A DNA stretch of 64,000 nt from Trametopsis cervina. Taxonomy: Eukaryota; Basidiomycota; Agaricomycetes; Polyporales; Irpicaceae. Below are positions 35,801 to 44,094 of this stretch, one piece after another. Every line of letters begins with the position of its first letter. Within the stretch, counting starts at the first letter, position 1. Where the stretch lies: assembly GCA_022385755.1 (NCBI GenBank), contig MU278351.1, positions 375,594 to 439,593 of the forward strand, in the 5' to 3' direction. A model generated the notes under the pieces. That model was not told the origin of the DNA, ran no database searches, and saw nothing but the letters and a program-made list of their open reading frames with translations. The position numbers and the translations under genes are program-made.

Positions 35801-37830
35801 ATGAATAGGTTTGCAGTGCCTGCTACCGCCAGTGTCTCCCAGAGGTAATCGTGGGTTACGCGGTCATACGCCTTTTCTTGGTCGAGAGCAATGATCACTC
35901 CGTTCTCCTCGGTTGCTTCACCGTAGTCCGTCATGAGCCGGACTAGGTTTGTTTGGTCGAATATGGATCGGTTCGGGATGAAGCCGGCCTGCGCGGGGTG
36001 GATGACAGTGTGAATCCATCGTGCAAGTTTCATCGAGAGGGCCTTAGTCATCAATTTATAGTCAGTATTGAGCAGCGTTATGGGTCGGTAGTTGGCCACT
36101 TCCCTCCGGTCCTTCTTCTTATAGATTGGCGCAATCCATCCTTCCGCGAAGGAGGATTTTTCAGCCACGCCATGAGCTTCAATGTCATTGAAGAGGGTGA
36201 GAAAGAGACGGACGACGTCAAAGGAGGGCTTATCTGTTTTGGTGGCTTGGAGGTGCTGCCTATGGAGGTCCTTCCATAGTTCGTACGGGATGCCATCTAG
36301 GCCAGGTGCCCTGCCCGTCGTGCAGAGGTTGAGGGCGTCCGTGAGGTTCTCATAGGAGAGCTGTGTGCCTAGATCCGTTACTGCTTCCGGGGGAAAGCGT
36401 TGGGTGAGGTTCCGTAGCGTGCGCGCAACTTGCTCGTTCCGTGTCGCCCCGGTGGCTTGAGGAAGGTTCTCTCGCTGTATTCGGTCGTGGTATGCACCGG
36501 CTAGTTGCGCCATGTCTTCCGTTTTGGTGGCATATGTAGGCGGGCGGGTCGGGTCAGCTGCCGGGTCATCGCGTGGGGAGCCCGAAGTAGGGTCGCGGAA
36601 TGACATGATGATGTCTCTCGGTGCTTTTGGTTTATTCGTGGCAATCCAAGGTTTGTTGATTTTTTCTCCAAAGATCCAGTCATTGAGGGCTACTGTCTTT
36701 CGAGCGGTGCCGAAACGGCGGGTTTCCAAGTCTTTTATTCGCTGTTGGAGGACCGCTGCCTCCGTGCTGATGTATCCTTCGTCCCGGGGTTCAGGCGTGT
36801 TGAGCATGGTCGCTCGTGCTGTTTTGAGCTTGGCGATACGGCGGATGAGTTTCGGTATGTTGACTTTGGCCCGTTTCCGAGCATCGCTCAGGATGTTGGC
36901 CTTGAACTCCTGGTAGAGTGTCTGCGCGTTGTATTGTGCGGTACGGTGTGCGGGGTCCGGGATGTCGGAGAGGAGTCTGTTACCCTGCTGTTTGACGTAC
37001 GCTGTGAATTGGTAGTCCGCTAAGACTGCTTTTGGGACTACCCACCTGCCTGTACCAACATAGGGGACATCTTTATCTGATAGGGAGACCGCGACCATCA
37101 TATGGTCAGAGGGTATACCCGCAATATCGTTTATAAGCCAGTCGGCTGCCTCTCGAGCCCATTTTTGGGAGAGGTAGATGCGGTCGAGTCGGGAGAGGGC
37201 AGTGCCGTGGTCTTGGATGTAGGTGTAGGCCCTCGTGGAGGGGTGCTGTTCTCTCCAGGTGTCTTCCAGATCGAGGTAAGTGTGCAGGTCGGCCAGTGCT
37301 CTTGCCGCCGGTGCGTTGTCAGGCCTAACTGGGAGGCGGTCGAGTGGGTCTTCGACGATGTTGAAGTCGCCTAGTATGACGTCCGGCTTGGGAGCCGCGT
37401 CATCTTCGAATAGGTGTTGGAGGGTAGTCCAGAAGTGTGCGTTTTCAGTCGCGCTGTTGGGCGCGTAGACATTGAGTATGCGGATAGAGACCGTTTGGTG
37501 CCAGCGGAGGGTGAGTAGTAGGGCTCGTCCTGGTATTAGTTCTAAGACTTCGGCTTGGGATACGTCGACTCTTTCTTTGTTAAGGACAAAGGCAACTCCT
37601 GCCGCGGTGTTAGCGCGGTTTGGTAGGGGTGAATGGAAGACATGGATCCGCTTACCGAACAGCTCGTGTAGCGTCTCAACATGGTTATCATCGAGGTGAG
37701 TTTCCTGCAGTGCGAGGACTGCAGTGCGCATCTCCCTCACGATTTGGTTTATTTTCAGCCATTTGTCGCTGGCGGGGCCCGCGGTGGAGGGTCCGTGGCC
37801 TTTCATGTTAAGGGATGCTAGGCGTAGCAC
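32896..37830 (-). CDS. LINE ORF2: APE endonuclease, reverse transcriptase, RNase H-like, zinc finger
   Basis: Replication protein of the LINE: it nicks target DNA and primes reverse transcription there. Numbering from the GTG at 37830 gives 1644 codons without a stop. The endonuclease (about 1-250) has RLASLNMKG, LQETHL, VYAPNS, GDFN, RLDRIY and SDH. The reverse transcriptase (about 540-860) has YRPITLLN, QAGFIPNRS, RGVRQGDPLPCLLFDLAIEP and the catalytic FADD at 751-754. The RNase H-like domain (about 1175-1330) has lost most catalytic residues. A CCHC finger (CPHC...H...C) starts at 1454. The first in-frame ATG (37806) lies inside the first endonuclease motif, and the only upstream in-frame signal is a TAG at 37858-37860. 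How the N-terminus is made is therefore open. Confidence 0.92.
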   Translation of the reverse strand: MLRLASLNMKGHGPSTAGPASDKWLKINQIVREMRTAVLALQETHLDDNHVETLHELFGKRIHVFHSPLPNRANTAAGVAFVLNKERVDVSQAEVLELIPGRALLLTLRWHQTVSIRILNVYAPNSATENAHFWTTLQHLFEDDAAPKPDVILGDFNIVEDPLDRLPVRPDNAPAARALADLHTYLDLEDTWREQHPSTRAYTYIQDHGTALSRLDRIYLSQKWAREAADWLINDIAGIPSDHMMVAVSLSDKDVPYVGTGRWVVPKAVLADYQFTAYVKQQGNRLLSDIPDPAHRTAQYNAQTLYQEFKANILSDARKRAKVNIPKLIRRIAKLKTARATMLNTPEPRDEGYISTEAAVLQQRIKDLETRRFGTARKTVALNDWIFGEKINKPWIATNKPKAPRDIIMSFRDPTSGSPRDDPAADPTRPPTYATKTEDMAQLAGAYHDRIQRENLPQATGATRNEQVARTLRNLTQRFPPEAVTDLGTQLSYENLTDALNLCTTGRAPGLDGIPYELWKDLHRQHLQATKTDKPSFDVVRLFLTLFNDIEAHGVAEKSSFAEGWIAPIYKKKDRREVANYRPITLLNTDYKLMTKALSMKLARWIHTVIHPAQAGFIPNRSIFDQTNLVRLMTDYGEATEENGVIIALDQEKAYDRVTHDYLWETLAVAGTANLFIQTVRSLYESAHSCIMINGVSSRMFPITRGVRQGDPLPCLLFDLAIEPLACMIRNSGLAGFAIPGMQERLITTLFADDTTVYLSEHDSYADLHAILDEWCHAAGAKFNIEKTEIIPVGSPAYRQRVMDTRCFDATGDPLAQNIHIAQDGTLTRILGVWIGNAVDQAAPWQPVLKAINRRLAEWDRPGLTVFGRRLVVNMEIGGRIQYLTKVQGMPRTIAEDLTRIIRKFIWPNLKSPPISMTTLTKPIKQGGLGLIDIPSRVKSITLTWLIPFLDLSESRPAWAYVADAILAKHAVVSGPQHDENMKLQLFLQTWRVNASPRSTLPKPLRDLLTLAKEAGVKFNAIKLSPALKGSLPAWLHLGASDALHTTRRTKADKCLRNRHHISTVHQLHTFVEYGNLTIAKADCASHYPKRTCCDPCQTIRDMHRCLHPFTCYTTAKSILSRLGPKWHPDAEHVSDGLSLTKRRLHKNTRRTDLTKPYTYNPSLTVQHDLSATFRIFTDESATCHDTTDRAPTSTMPHATLTIHVAGSELHPLTEDARGGAGIWVADQHRLNRASRALGTDQSALTGTLTAILYALQDAPRVVPVKIISEAHRPLHAILTRSPRWEDIGWIGVEHSALYRAIISQCRARSAPTRFLWSKVSPQRPGAVHAAALAALGAQAECIDTRPPYTISRFLPSGAKISALFQTLLYKGIYDMAHSLHPPRRHTEQHLTLTKAAVKAHTGLTPTSPAIWAALRSRTNDRRVQVFLWKLLHHGYRCGEWWTHITGFEDRARCPHCDTQDSMTHILTACTANGQSLVWSLVRALMARKPTAIPAITIGSITGINLIHLHDTNERPLPGSSRLLHIAVAESAYLIWKLRCERVVGHSDDLTFQHTPESITNKWMNTINRRLTLDIALTHPKLPTSKRIPAATVLATWSGTLDHEDALPENWLHQAGVLVGRPQSEGAVPGVVPQGLPPPAPDDD

Positions 37831-37860
37831 CGCCGTAGTGCGTTTCGCTGCGCGTGGCTA

Positions 37861-38529
37861 GTTAGGGGGGAGAGCTCGAGGTAGAGGTCGGACTGTGGGT
37901 GGTCTGTCTAGGCGGTCGCAAGGTCGCGGAGTAGGAGCGGCGGTGGGGTCATCCGTCGGGTCCGCGGTGACGCTGCTCGTCTGTATGGCGGGAGGACTGG
38001 GAGGGTCTTCGCCAGTGGGGGTGAGTAGGAGGTTGGGGCGGTTGAGTCGCAGGATAGTTCCCGACGACGGACCTGCGTGGGGTGGCTCGTCATTGAGCCT
38101 CGCATCGCGTGTAGGCGTGGTCAGCCTAGGTGGTGTGGTTTGTGCCGGGCGGATTGTCGCGGTAGGGCCGTCGTGTGCGGTGGGGGTGAGTGTCCTCCCG
38201 GCTGAGTGGGTTTGGTGGTTAGTTCGTGTATTAACAGGATGGGTGTTGGTCTGAGTATAGTGTATGACGTGGGGAGTAGGGTGGTGTAGGGTACTGTGCC
38301 CGTCGCCGATCTCTCCGAAGCCGTCCTCAGCGGCGACAATGGCGGGCAATTGTGCGCCGTCTCTGGCCTCAGAGAGGAGGTGTGCCGTGCCGGGTGAAGT
38401 GTCCGTGGGTTGTGGGTGTTCGTTTGGTTGTGTTGTTTGGGCGGTCGACCTGAATAGGCAGTGTCGAGCTAGGTACGACCGGTAGCTAGCTCCAAGGGGC
38501 CGGCTGGCTTCGCATCCTCCCCTTCCAGC
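37861..38529 (-). other. Open region in frame with LINE ORF2, upstream of its amber codon
   Basis: About 220 codons stay open in the ORF2 frame from a TGA at 38530-38532 to the TAG at 37858-37860. The encoded sequence is rich in Pro, Thr and Arg and contains no Met, so it is not a conventional independent ORF. It might be an N-terminal extension reached by readthrough or splicing, or a chance open frame in GC-rich sequence. The bases before the TAG (CTCTCCCCCCTAAC) also look like a branch point and pyrimidine tract of a 3' splice site, which would remove the TAG. Confidence 0.35.
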
Positions 38530-38930
38530 TCAGAGGATTCGCTTGGCCAGTCACGATCGGCGGACCCGGTACCGAGGGGTTGATATAGGGTGGGTAGGGT
38601 CTCCTAACGTGCCGTGGCTTTCCTGTAACGACCAATGGGTGTCAGTCGCCAGTAAATGTGGGCCTGGCTCGTCGTATGTGGGTGGCGAGCGCATTTGAGC
38701 TGTGCTGGGGCTCAAGTTGTGTTTGTTGGTGTCGCGTGCGTCATGTGCGACGGCGGTGCGTTGGCTCGTGCGGGCCGTAGTGGGTAGTCAGTCGTGCGTC
38801 ATTCTCGCATGTAAGGTAGCATGTATTAAAATTTCTATCGCTCAGTTACTCGGAGACATGTTATAGGATATATTCGTGCTACTTGTGAACAGACTGCGGG
38901 GACACGGATCATGTGCGTTCTTTTTAGGTG

Positions 38931-40127
38931 CTAGTCGGTAGGCTCTCGTCCTCGTCCCTTGCCTTTGCCTCTTCCGCAGTTAGAGCCGCGTCCTTTCCCT
39001 CCTTTTCCCTTTCCATTCCTCGTAGAGGCTTCCGTTGCTGCCGGGCGTGCCACGACAGTGGTAAAGTGGTCGTCGTGCGTTGGGGCAGGAGGTGGCGGTG
39101 GTGGTTTGACCACTTTGGGCGCGGGTTTGTTAGGGGGTTGGTACCAGCCTGTTTCGGACTCGAAGGGGCAGAGTGAGGCAGGGTGGAGCTTACTGTGGCA
39201 GTAGTCACACAGCCAGTCTCGGAACTCCGCCATGTCCATGCCTAGGAGGGCGGTGCCGAAGGCGGCGCTGAGTGCTGCTTTTTGGAAGGCCCTCCATTTC
39301 GTGCGGTTGAGAGTCGGAGGGTCCATGAAGACGTGCATGACATGTCGCGGGCCCTTGTCCGGCGTCATTTCCGTGACGATGGAGAGGCGCAGTGATTGTC
39401 GGATTAGGCGGGCTGCTTCCACGGGCGGGATGCCTCGGAGGCTCGGGTGTGGGTGCGAGGTTACCGTGGTAAGGAGTTCTTCCGGGAGTAAGGATGCATC
39501 TAGTGCGCGTTGGACGTGTGCATACATTTCCGGAAGAGGTGCGAGGATGAGCCCAGTGAGGCTGAAGATCAGCGAGTCCATTTGCGGGAGGTTGGGGGTG
39601 ATGAAGATGGTGCCTTCCGCGGTGGAAACGACCTGTAGCGCTTCGAGCATGGCGCGGACTTCCGGCGTGAATCCTCTGGCGAGGAAGGTGAAAGGTGGAG
39701 GCCTCGGTGTGGTGGTTTCGACATCCTGCTTGGGCGCGCAGACGAGTAGTCCGGGGATGTTGCCGACCGCGTCCTGGAGAAGTGTGGAGAGTTCATGGAT
39801 CCGTTTTGCCTCAGTTTTGGTGGTCGGACACCCTTCATATGCTTGTCGGAGGAGTACTGATTCGCCCGGGCACGCCTTCCGCTGCGGTGCCATTTCGGCA
39901 CGGAGGTTGTTCATCCGCCATCCTGGGTCATTGCCTCTCGGAGCTTGCCAGGACGGGCCCGGTTTCGCATATGGGAGGCGGTGGGTATGGACCTGGATTG
40001 GGGTATGTGGAGGGCGGGGAGGTTCCTCGATGGAGGTTTCAGCCAGCGGCGGTGGGATTTGGTGGGGCACAGGGTCGTTCCTCTCTGTGCCATTCAGAGT
40101 GCGGGCTGGTGCCGCCGTCGCGTTGGG
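38931..40127 (-). CDS. LINE ORF1 3' part: zinc-knuckle nucleic-acid-binding protein
   Basis: Likely nucleic-acid-binding (gag-like) protein of the element. The frame runs 398 codons from just after the amber codon at 40128-40130 to a stop at 38931. It lacks an ATG before about codon 70 (MNNLRAEM). A CCHC knuckle, CDYCHSKLHPASLC (C-x2-C-x4-H-x4-C), is followed by a Pro-rich stretch and a Gly/Lys/Arg-rich basic tail (GKGKGGKGRG), both typical of RNA binding. The middle part (FTFLARGFTPEVRAMLEAL) resembles retroelement ORF1 folds only in general character. Because it is in frame with the ORF upstream and has no good start, it is probably produced as a fusion by readthrough or splicing. Confidence 0.7.
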   Translation of the reverse strand, partial: PNATAAPARTLNGTERNDPVPHQIPPPLAETSIEEPPRPPHTPIQVHTHRLPYAKPGPSWQAPRGNDPGWRMNNLRAEMAPQRKACPGESVLLRQAYEGCPTTKTEAKRIHELSTLLQDAVGNIPGLLVCAPKQDVETTTPRPPPFTFLARGFTPEVRAMLEALQVVSTAEGTIFITPNLPQMDSLIFSLTGLILAPLPEMYAHVQRALDASLLPEELLTTVTSHPHPSLRGIPPVEAARLIRQSLRLSIVTEMTPDKGPRHVMHVFMDPPTLNRTKWRAFQKAALSAAFGTALLGMDMAEFRDWLCDYCHSKLHPASLCPFESETGWYQPPNKPAPKVVKPPPPPPAPTHDDHFTTVVARPAATEASTRNGKGKGGKGRGSNCGRGKGKGRGREPTD

Positions 40128-41366
40128 CTAGGCTATGTAGTACGCAGGGTGTTCTCCGTGTGGTGTCGGGGGATATGCCAGTGGGAGTGTCCCTCCTCCT
40201 CGTTCAGTGTGTACGTCCTGCATGTCGAGGTCGAGCGGCTCTATGTGGGAGCTGGGCGGGGTAGGGTATTCAAAGAGTGGTTGACCCGCCGGTGGCTGAG
40301 GAGGGTGGAGGTTGGGAGCCGGGTCGTGGTACGTCAGGACAGGGCTTGGTTGCAGCGAGGCGGGGCGGTATTCTGACGGTGCATTGTCTGCTCTTGCACC
40401 GTCCTGGTCGACTGTCATCGGGATTCCTTCGAGTTCGAGTTCAGGTAGAGGTGCACTCCGGTGCGGCGGGAGGTGGTCCTCGATGCGGATAAGGTGCTCG
40501 TCGTCCGAGTAGTATGGGTAGCGGAAGAGGTTCCCTGCCGCTGCGATGTCATGCGCCTGCTGTGTCCGGCCGGCCATAGTCGCCTCGCTAGGGAGTGTAT
40601 CGCTGTCGCCTGGGTCTCGTCGGAAGCGGCGGATTGCTTCATCCAGTTCCTCATCGGTGAGTTCGTCGCCTTCCCTCAGCCGGCCATAGATCCTCCAGAA
40701 GTCGACATCGCTCAGCCAGGAGATGAGCGGCGGTGGGGAAGATCCCCGTGGGCGGTGCAAACCGTTGATTGGAGGCCATACGCGGTCAGATTTGCGGTGC
40801 GGCTGTTTCCCAATTCCTAGTGCGCTCGTCGTGTGTGGCTGGCTAGTCCGGCGGGTAGCCAGCGGCGTGGATGGACGCGTTCTACTCTGGCGGACAGGGC
40901 CTCCCGGATGGTGCTGCGCGGGAAGGAAGGGCGGTTTAGAAATGTTTAGGGTGGTAGAGGTTTTGCAAAATACCTGGGTCACAGCAGGAGCTGCGGCTCC
41001 TTCCCGTTGTTTCCCTCGTGCCTTGTCGCTAGGTCCCGCCGTAAGCACCTGGAACGGGTTGGGTGTCTCTGGTATACCCGTCGCGTCGCGCGTTTCGTTC
41101 GTAGCAGCTCGGCGGGTGGGCGTGGCGTGAGCGGAAGGGGTACTAGCTGAGTCGAATTCCTTTTGCTGAGTGGGGAGATCAGGGAGATCCTGCCCATCGG
41201 GCGAGATCAGCTGGATCGGGGGAGGCGGGGTTCCTCTAGCACGACTCTTGCGCGTCGGGGTGAACGGCGACAGGAGCGGGTATGCGATTTCGTCGATACC
41301 GGGCGGGGAAGCAGAGTCCGCCTTGGGCGGTGACCTCCAAGCAGACGTGTTCGACGTGACGGACAT
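40128..41366 (-). CDS. LINE ORF1 5' part, unknown, ends in amber codon
   Basis: This frame has an ATG start (41366) and 412 codons, ending in TAG at 40128-40130. The protein is rich in Pro, Ser and Arg, with one ordered-looking acidic segment, ISWLSDVDFWRIYGRLREGDELTDEELDEAIRRF. I recognise no domain. Translation continuing past the TAG in the same frame would give an 810-residue protein including the zinc knuckle. It lies inside the LINE boundaries and on the same strand, so it belongs to the element. Whether the TAG is a programmed recoding site or a mutation in this copy cannot be told from one sequence. Confidence 0.6.
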   Translation of the reverse strand: MSVTSNTSAWRSPPKADSASPPGIDEIAYPLLSPFTPTRKSRARGTPPPPIQLISPDGQDLPDLPTQQKEFDSASTPSAHATPTRRAATNETRDATGIPETPNPFQVLTAGPSDKARGKQREGAAAPAVTQVFCKTSTTLNISKPPFLPAQHHPGGPVRQSRTRPSTPLATRRTSQPHTTSALGIGKQPHRKSDRVWPPINGLHRPRGSSPPPLISWLSDVDFWRIYGRLREGDELTDEELDEAIRRFRRDPGDSDTLPSEATMAGRTQQAHDIAAAGNLFRYPYYSDDEHLIRIEDHLPPHRSAPLPELELEGIPMTVDQDGARADNAPSEYRPASLQPSPVLTYHDPAPNLHPPQPPAGQPLFEYPTPPSSHIEPLDLDMQDVHTERGGGTLPLAYPPTPHGEHPAYYIA

Positions 41367-41921
41367 GGTGCAGGTTGTGGATTGGTAGTTCTGGTAAGTC
41401 TAGCTCAGCGTGGAGAAAGTTGGTACTTACTAGGGCATTTCATGACCGCTTTTTGTGCTCCTCGGGGGTGTGGTCGCTGTGTCGCTGTTGTTCGTTGTGT
41501 GGTTGTGCGCGTTGTCGTTCATCGAGGTTGGTCAACGTAAGAGTTAGCCGTGCGTTGCTGCTGTCGCCGCCATCGGGGGAGTAGGATTGGATGGTCGAGC
41601 TGGCGGTGTCGAGCGGTGTCCTCGACGGAGAGCGTATGTGGGGCTGGTAAAAGGTTTTTGTCGTGCGTGGGAAGCGCATAGAGCATAAAAAGATAGGCGC
41701 ACGTCGCTTGGTGGTGTAGCGCGCGTCGGGTGGCCTAGCTCGTCTCGCTACGGTGGGACATGCTGATGGAGGTCGGCTTGGTATGCAGGGTGTCGTGGAT
41801 CGTCGTTGACCGTTTATGGGAGAAAGGAGGAAAAGTCGCAATCAGGGTATATTGCTACTCGCGTAGGGTACATTGGGATCGAGAGCGTACTAAAGGTAGT
41901 ATGTTACGGGTGTACTACTGG

Positions 41922-42766
41922 TCACAGTTCGTCAAAGGGGAGATGGCGATCCTCGCTCATGAGGATCCCGTCCTCGCTGGCCGTGGCGTCGTCGCACGGG
42001 ATATGTAGGATGTCAAGTTTGGGGCCCGGGAGGAAACGTCGGGCGATTTTTTCCCGCCACGTGAGTGAGGTCCAATCCTCGCTCGAGACAATCGCAAAGG
42101 CGTTCGTGAGGTCGGAGATGTCCGCCGAGGCCCAGAAGCTGACTGCGTGGTCATAGAAGGCCTGGACTCCTTGGATCTCTGATGGGTTCTCCAGACGCGT
42201 CCCATCGGCGCTAACTAGGCAGATGGTTTGGCCTGTCTTGAGTGGCCGGGGTGGAGGTCGCGTGAGGACGTATTGGGGGAGGCGCTGGAGTTCCCCCGGG
42301 CCGAGGTAGTCCGCTACGAGCGTGACAACGTGTTCGCATTTTGGGATTGTTGCCATTCTGGTATGTTCGAAGGGTCCCGGGGCCGGGAGGTGATACTCGG
42401 GAACATCCGGGTCAGGCGGGAATGGGTCGGTGCAGGCCCGTTCCACTTCTTCGGTGCTGCCCGTTACTGCGCGATGTGGTTTAGTTCAGAGATGGTGTGT
42501 GGGGGGTGTATTCGCTTACCATTGTCTCCGAGCGGTTCCGTCAAGTGCGGTGGGTGCTGGTCGTTGGGGTTCAGCGGGGTGTATCTCGTGCGTTCCCATC
42601 CATACAGTTGGGCAAGCTTGCTGATGGTGTAATAGGTTGTTTGGCCGATGATTGGCATGGGGGAGACCCAGAGGTGGTCAGGGATGACAATCGAGGACGT
42701 CTCAGAGTCGGAGTCATTCAGGCTGGGGGTCGGGCTGCGATTACGGAGTGAGGGGAGGAACCGCAT
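41922..42766 (-). CDS. LINE 5' ORF (ORF0) with a predicted spliceosomal intron
   Basis: Unknown protein encoded at the 5' end of the LINE. Starting from the ATG at 42766, the unspliced frame stops after 100 codons. Removing 42467-42519 (GTAAGC donor, CGCGCAG acceptor, 53 nt, the size of host introns here) joins 42520-42766 to 41922-42466. The result is an uninterrupted 263-residue protein. The N-terminal part reads MRFLPSLRNRSPTPSLNDSDSE and LWVSPMPIIGQTTYYTISKLAQLYGWERTRY. The second part includes MATIPKCEHVVTLVADYLGPGELQRLPQY, DLTNAFAIVSSEDWTSLTWREKIARRFLPG and an acidic end. No known domain is recognised and there is no zinc motif. It might be a packaging or regulatory factor, but that is a guess. 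Confidence 0.55.
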
Positions 42767-43496
42767 GGATGCTACTGGTGTTTGTGTTGGATGCTGCCGC
42801 AGACGCAGGGAGGGCAGTGGTTGAGTTGAGGTTGTAGCCGTGGTTTATATCGCTTTTTGTGTCCGCAGTTCCGTCGCATAGGGACGAGGGTGTTTTGTTA
42901 GGCGAGAGGAGGGTACGTAAGACAGGTCTAAGCTGCTAGGCTATGTTACGTATGTCAGGATGGGTGGATGGTGCAGGGTTCAGGAGGTTTAGGCGTGTGT
43001 CAGACGTCTTTGGCAGGTTCAGCTTCCTCCTGTAGTCAGTATCTAATGAGTCCAGCTCATGTCGTTCGTTACTCTAACGAGGGGTCGGTCATGCAGAGGA
43101 GATGATTGGGGTCCGGGAGGGTTTCACGTGAGCGTGCGAGTATGCCTAGTGGTGTCGCGTCGGCGTTTTCGCTATCGCCGAGCCGGTTGCTGCCGTCTCG
43201 GGCTTGCTCGGGTGCGTTGGTGCGCTGGCACAGTCGCAGACTCAGAGGAGGGAGGGTCATGCAATGGTCGTGTCGTTGTAGCTGTGTCTGACTGGTGTGC
43301 CTGCTGAGTCGTGCTCGGTGGCTAGGGATTCGTGGTTTATCCCGGGGTGATACAGTTCACGCCAGGAGGCTCATGGACGTGTTGAGAGTTTTTTGGCGCC
43401 TAAGCGCACTGGGTTCGTCGCCGTCGCGCGCGACCCCGGGAGGATACCGTGAATCTTCAGTATGAAGTTCGTGTGCAGCGTGAGCTAGCATCTGTG

Positions 43497-43539
43497 CCTG
43501 GGCCGTGGCCCAGGCCACCGTGAGTCCTCAGGAGGACTC
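43497..43539 (-). other. Two adjacent perfect hairpins near the LINE 5' end
   Basis: CCTGGGCCGTGGCCCAGG (43497-43514) and GAGTCCTCAGGAGGACTC (43522-43539) are each perfect inverted repeats with 8-bp arms and 2-nt centres. They lie 52-95 nt inside the 5' boundary of the element. They would form stable stems in the LINE RNA leader. Confidence 0.6.
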
Positions 43540-43591
43540 TAAAGTTTTTTAGACTTTTTCGGTGATGGTGGTTCCCCTCCAGCTGTTGTTC

Positions 43592-43607
43592 AGGCACTTT
43601 CTAACTT
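43592..43607. repeat. Right target-site duplication of the LINE
   Basis: AGGCACTTTCTAACTT, identical to 32725-32740. Removing the element and one copy restores a divergent promoter region of roughly 800 bp. Confidence 0.9.
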
Positions 43608-43998
43608 GGCGACCGCTACTTACCATCGCACTCTACTGCCACTCGAAGAAGGCCTGGAGGTCAACACCACCCCCAAGATGACCGCTGAAGGGTTATTGTA
43701 GTCAATTTGCTGCGGTAGTTGCCATGAGAAGCAGCAGAAAAGGTCGTTTAAAGTCACTAGGACACGCTGAGTACTTTGTTCCTTTGGGAGCGTTTGGTTA
43801 CCAGTTGTACATACTTTTGTCTTGAATGACTTCTCGCGTTCGTATGGCCATTCACCGACCCATAGTTAGCAGCAGCCGTGGCCAAAAGAGAGCCGGAGCG
43901 TAGTCCAAATCGTAATGCGTGGCCCAGTGTGTGTGGCCGACATGCCTCAAGTGGCAGTGCCCACTTTAGCGAAGGCCGACGCGGGTAAAACGATGCCG

Positions 43999-44004
43999 TA
44001 TAAA
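43999..44004 (+). promoter_or_regulatory. TATA box of the MIF4G-like gene
   Basis: TATAAA lies 91 bp before the ATG at 44095. This supports that start over the in-frame ATG at 43915, which lies upstream of the TATA box. Confidence 0.5.
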
Positions 44005-44094
44005 GCTTCGGCTAACGTGCTTTGCTTGCTACCAATACCACAACTGCCTCGTGTGCACATATCCCTTTGTTATCCACCGCATATACATACCAGC

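Larger units (their letters stand above)
32741..43591 (-). mobile_element. Tad1-like non-LTR retrotransposon (LINE), about 10.85 kb
   Basis: A complete non-LTR insertion on the minus strand, bounded by perfect 16-bp duplications. The 3' end is a short A run, seen as TTTTT at 32741-32745. The order from 5' to 3' is: a structured untranslated leader (43591-42767), a spliced first ORF (42766-41922), a second ORF (41366-40131), an amber codon, a zinc-knuckle ORF (to 38931), an amber-interrupted open region, and the large APE-RT-RNase H ORF2 (to 32896), then a 155-bp 3' UTR. There are no LTRs. The RT, endonuclease and RNase H order and the sequence around RNase H fit the fungal Tad1 clade. It is longer than I would expect for that clade, and the extra length is all 5' of ORF2. 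A perfect TSD and an uninterrupted ORF2 of over 1,600 codons indicate recent insertion. Confidence 0.92.

Noticed and set aside
37858..38349. 163-codon frame upstream of ORF2 as an independent LINE gene
   Set aside because: It starts with TTG and contains no Met at all. It is recorded only as an open region in frame with ORF2.
39232..40131. 299-codon open frame on the plus strand opposite LINE ORF1
   Set aside because: It is antisense to the zinc-knuckle frame, arises from GC-rich codon mirror effects, and shows no domain or splice structure.
41440..41841. 133-codon minus-strand frame between the first and second LINE ORFs
   Set aside because: TTG start, low-complexity sequence, no motif. 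It might belong to an unrecognised exon, but nothing supports that.
32725..43607. LTR retrotransposon or DNA transposon interpretation of the large element
   Set aside because: No terminal repeats longer than the 16-bp target duplication, no integrase or transposase, and an A tail plus APE-RT architecture fit a LINE.
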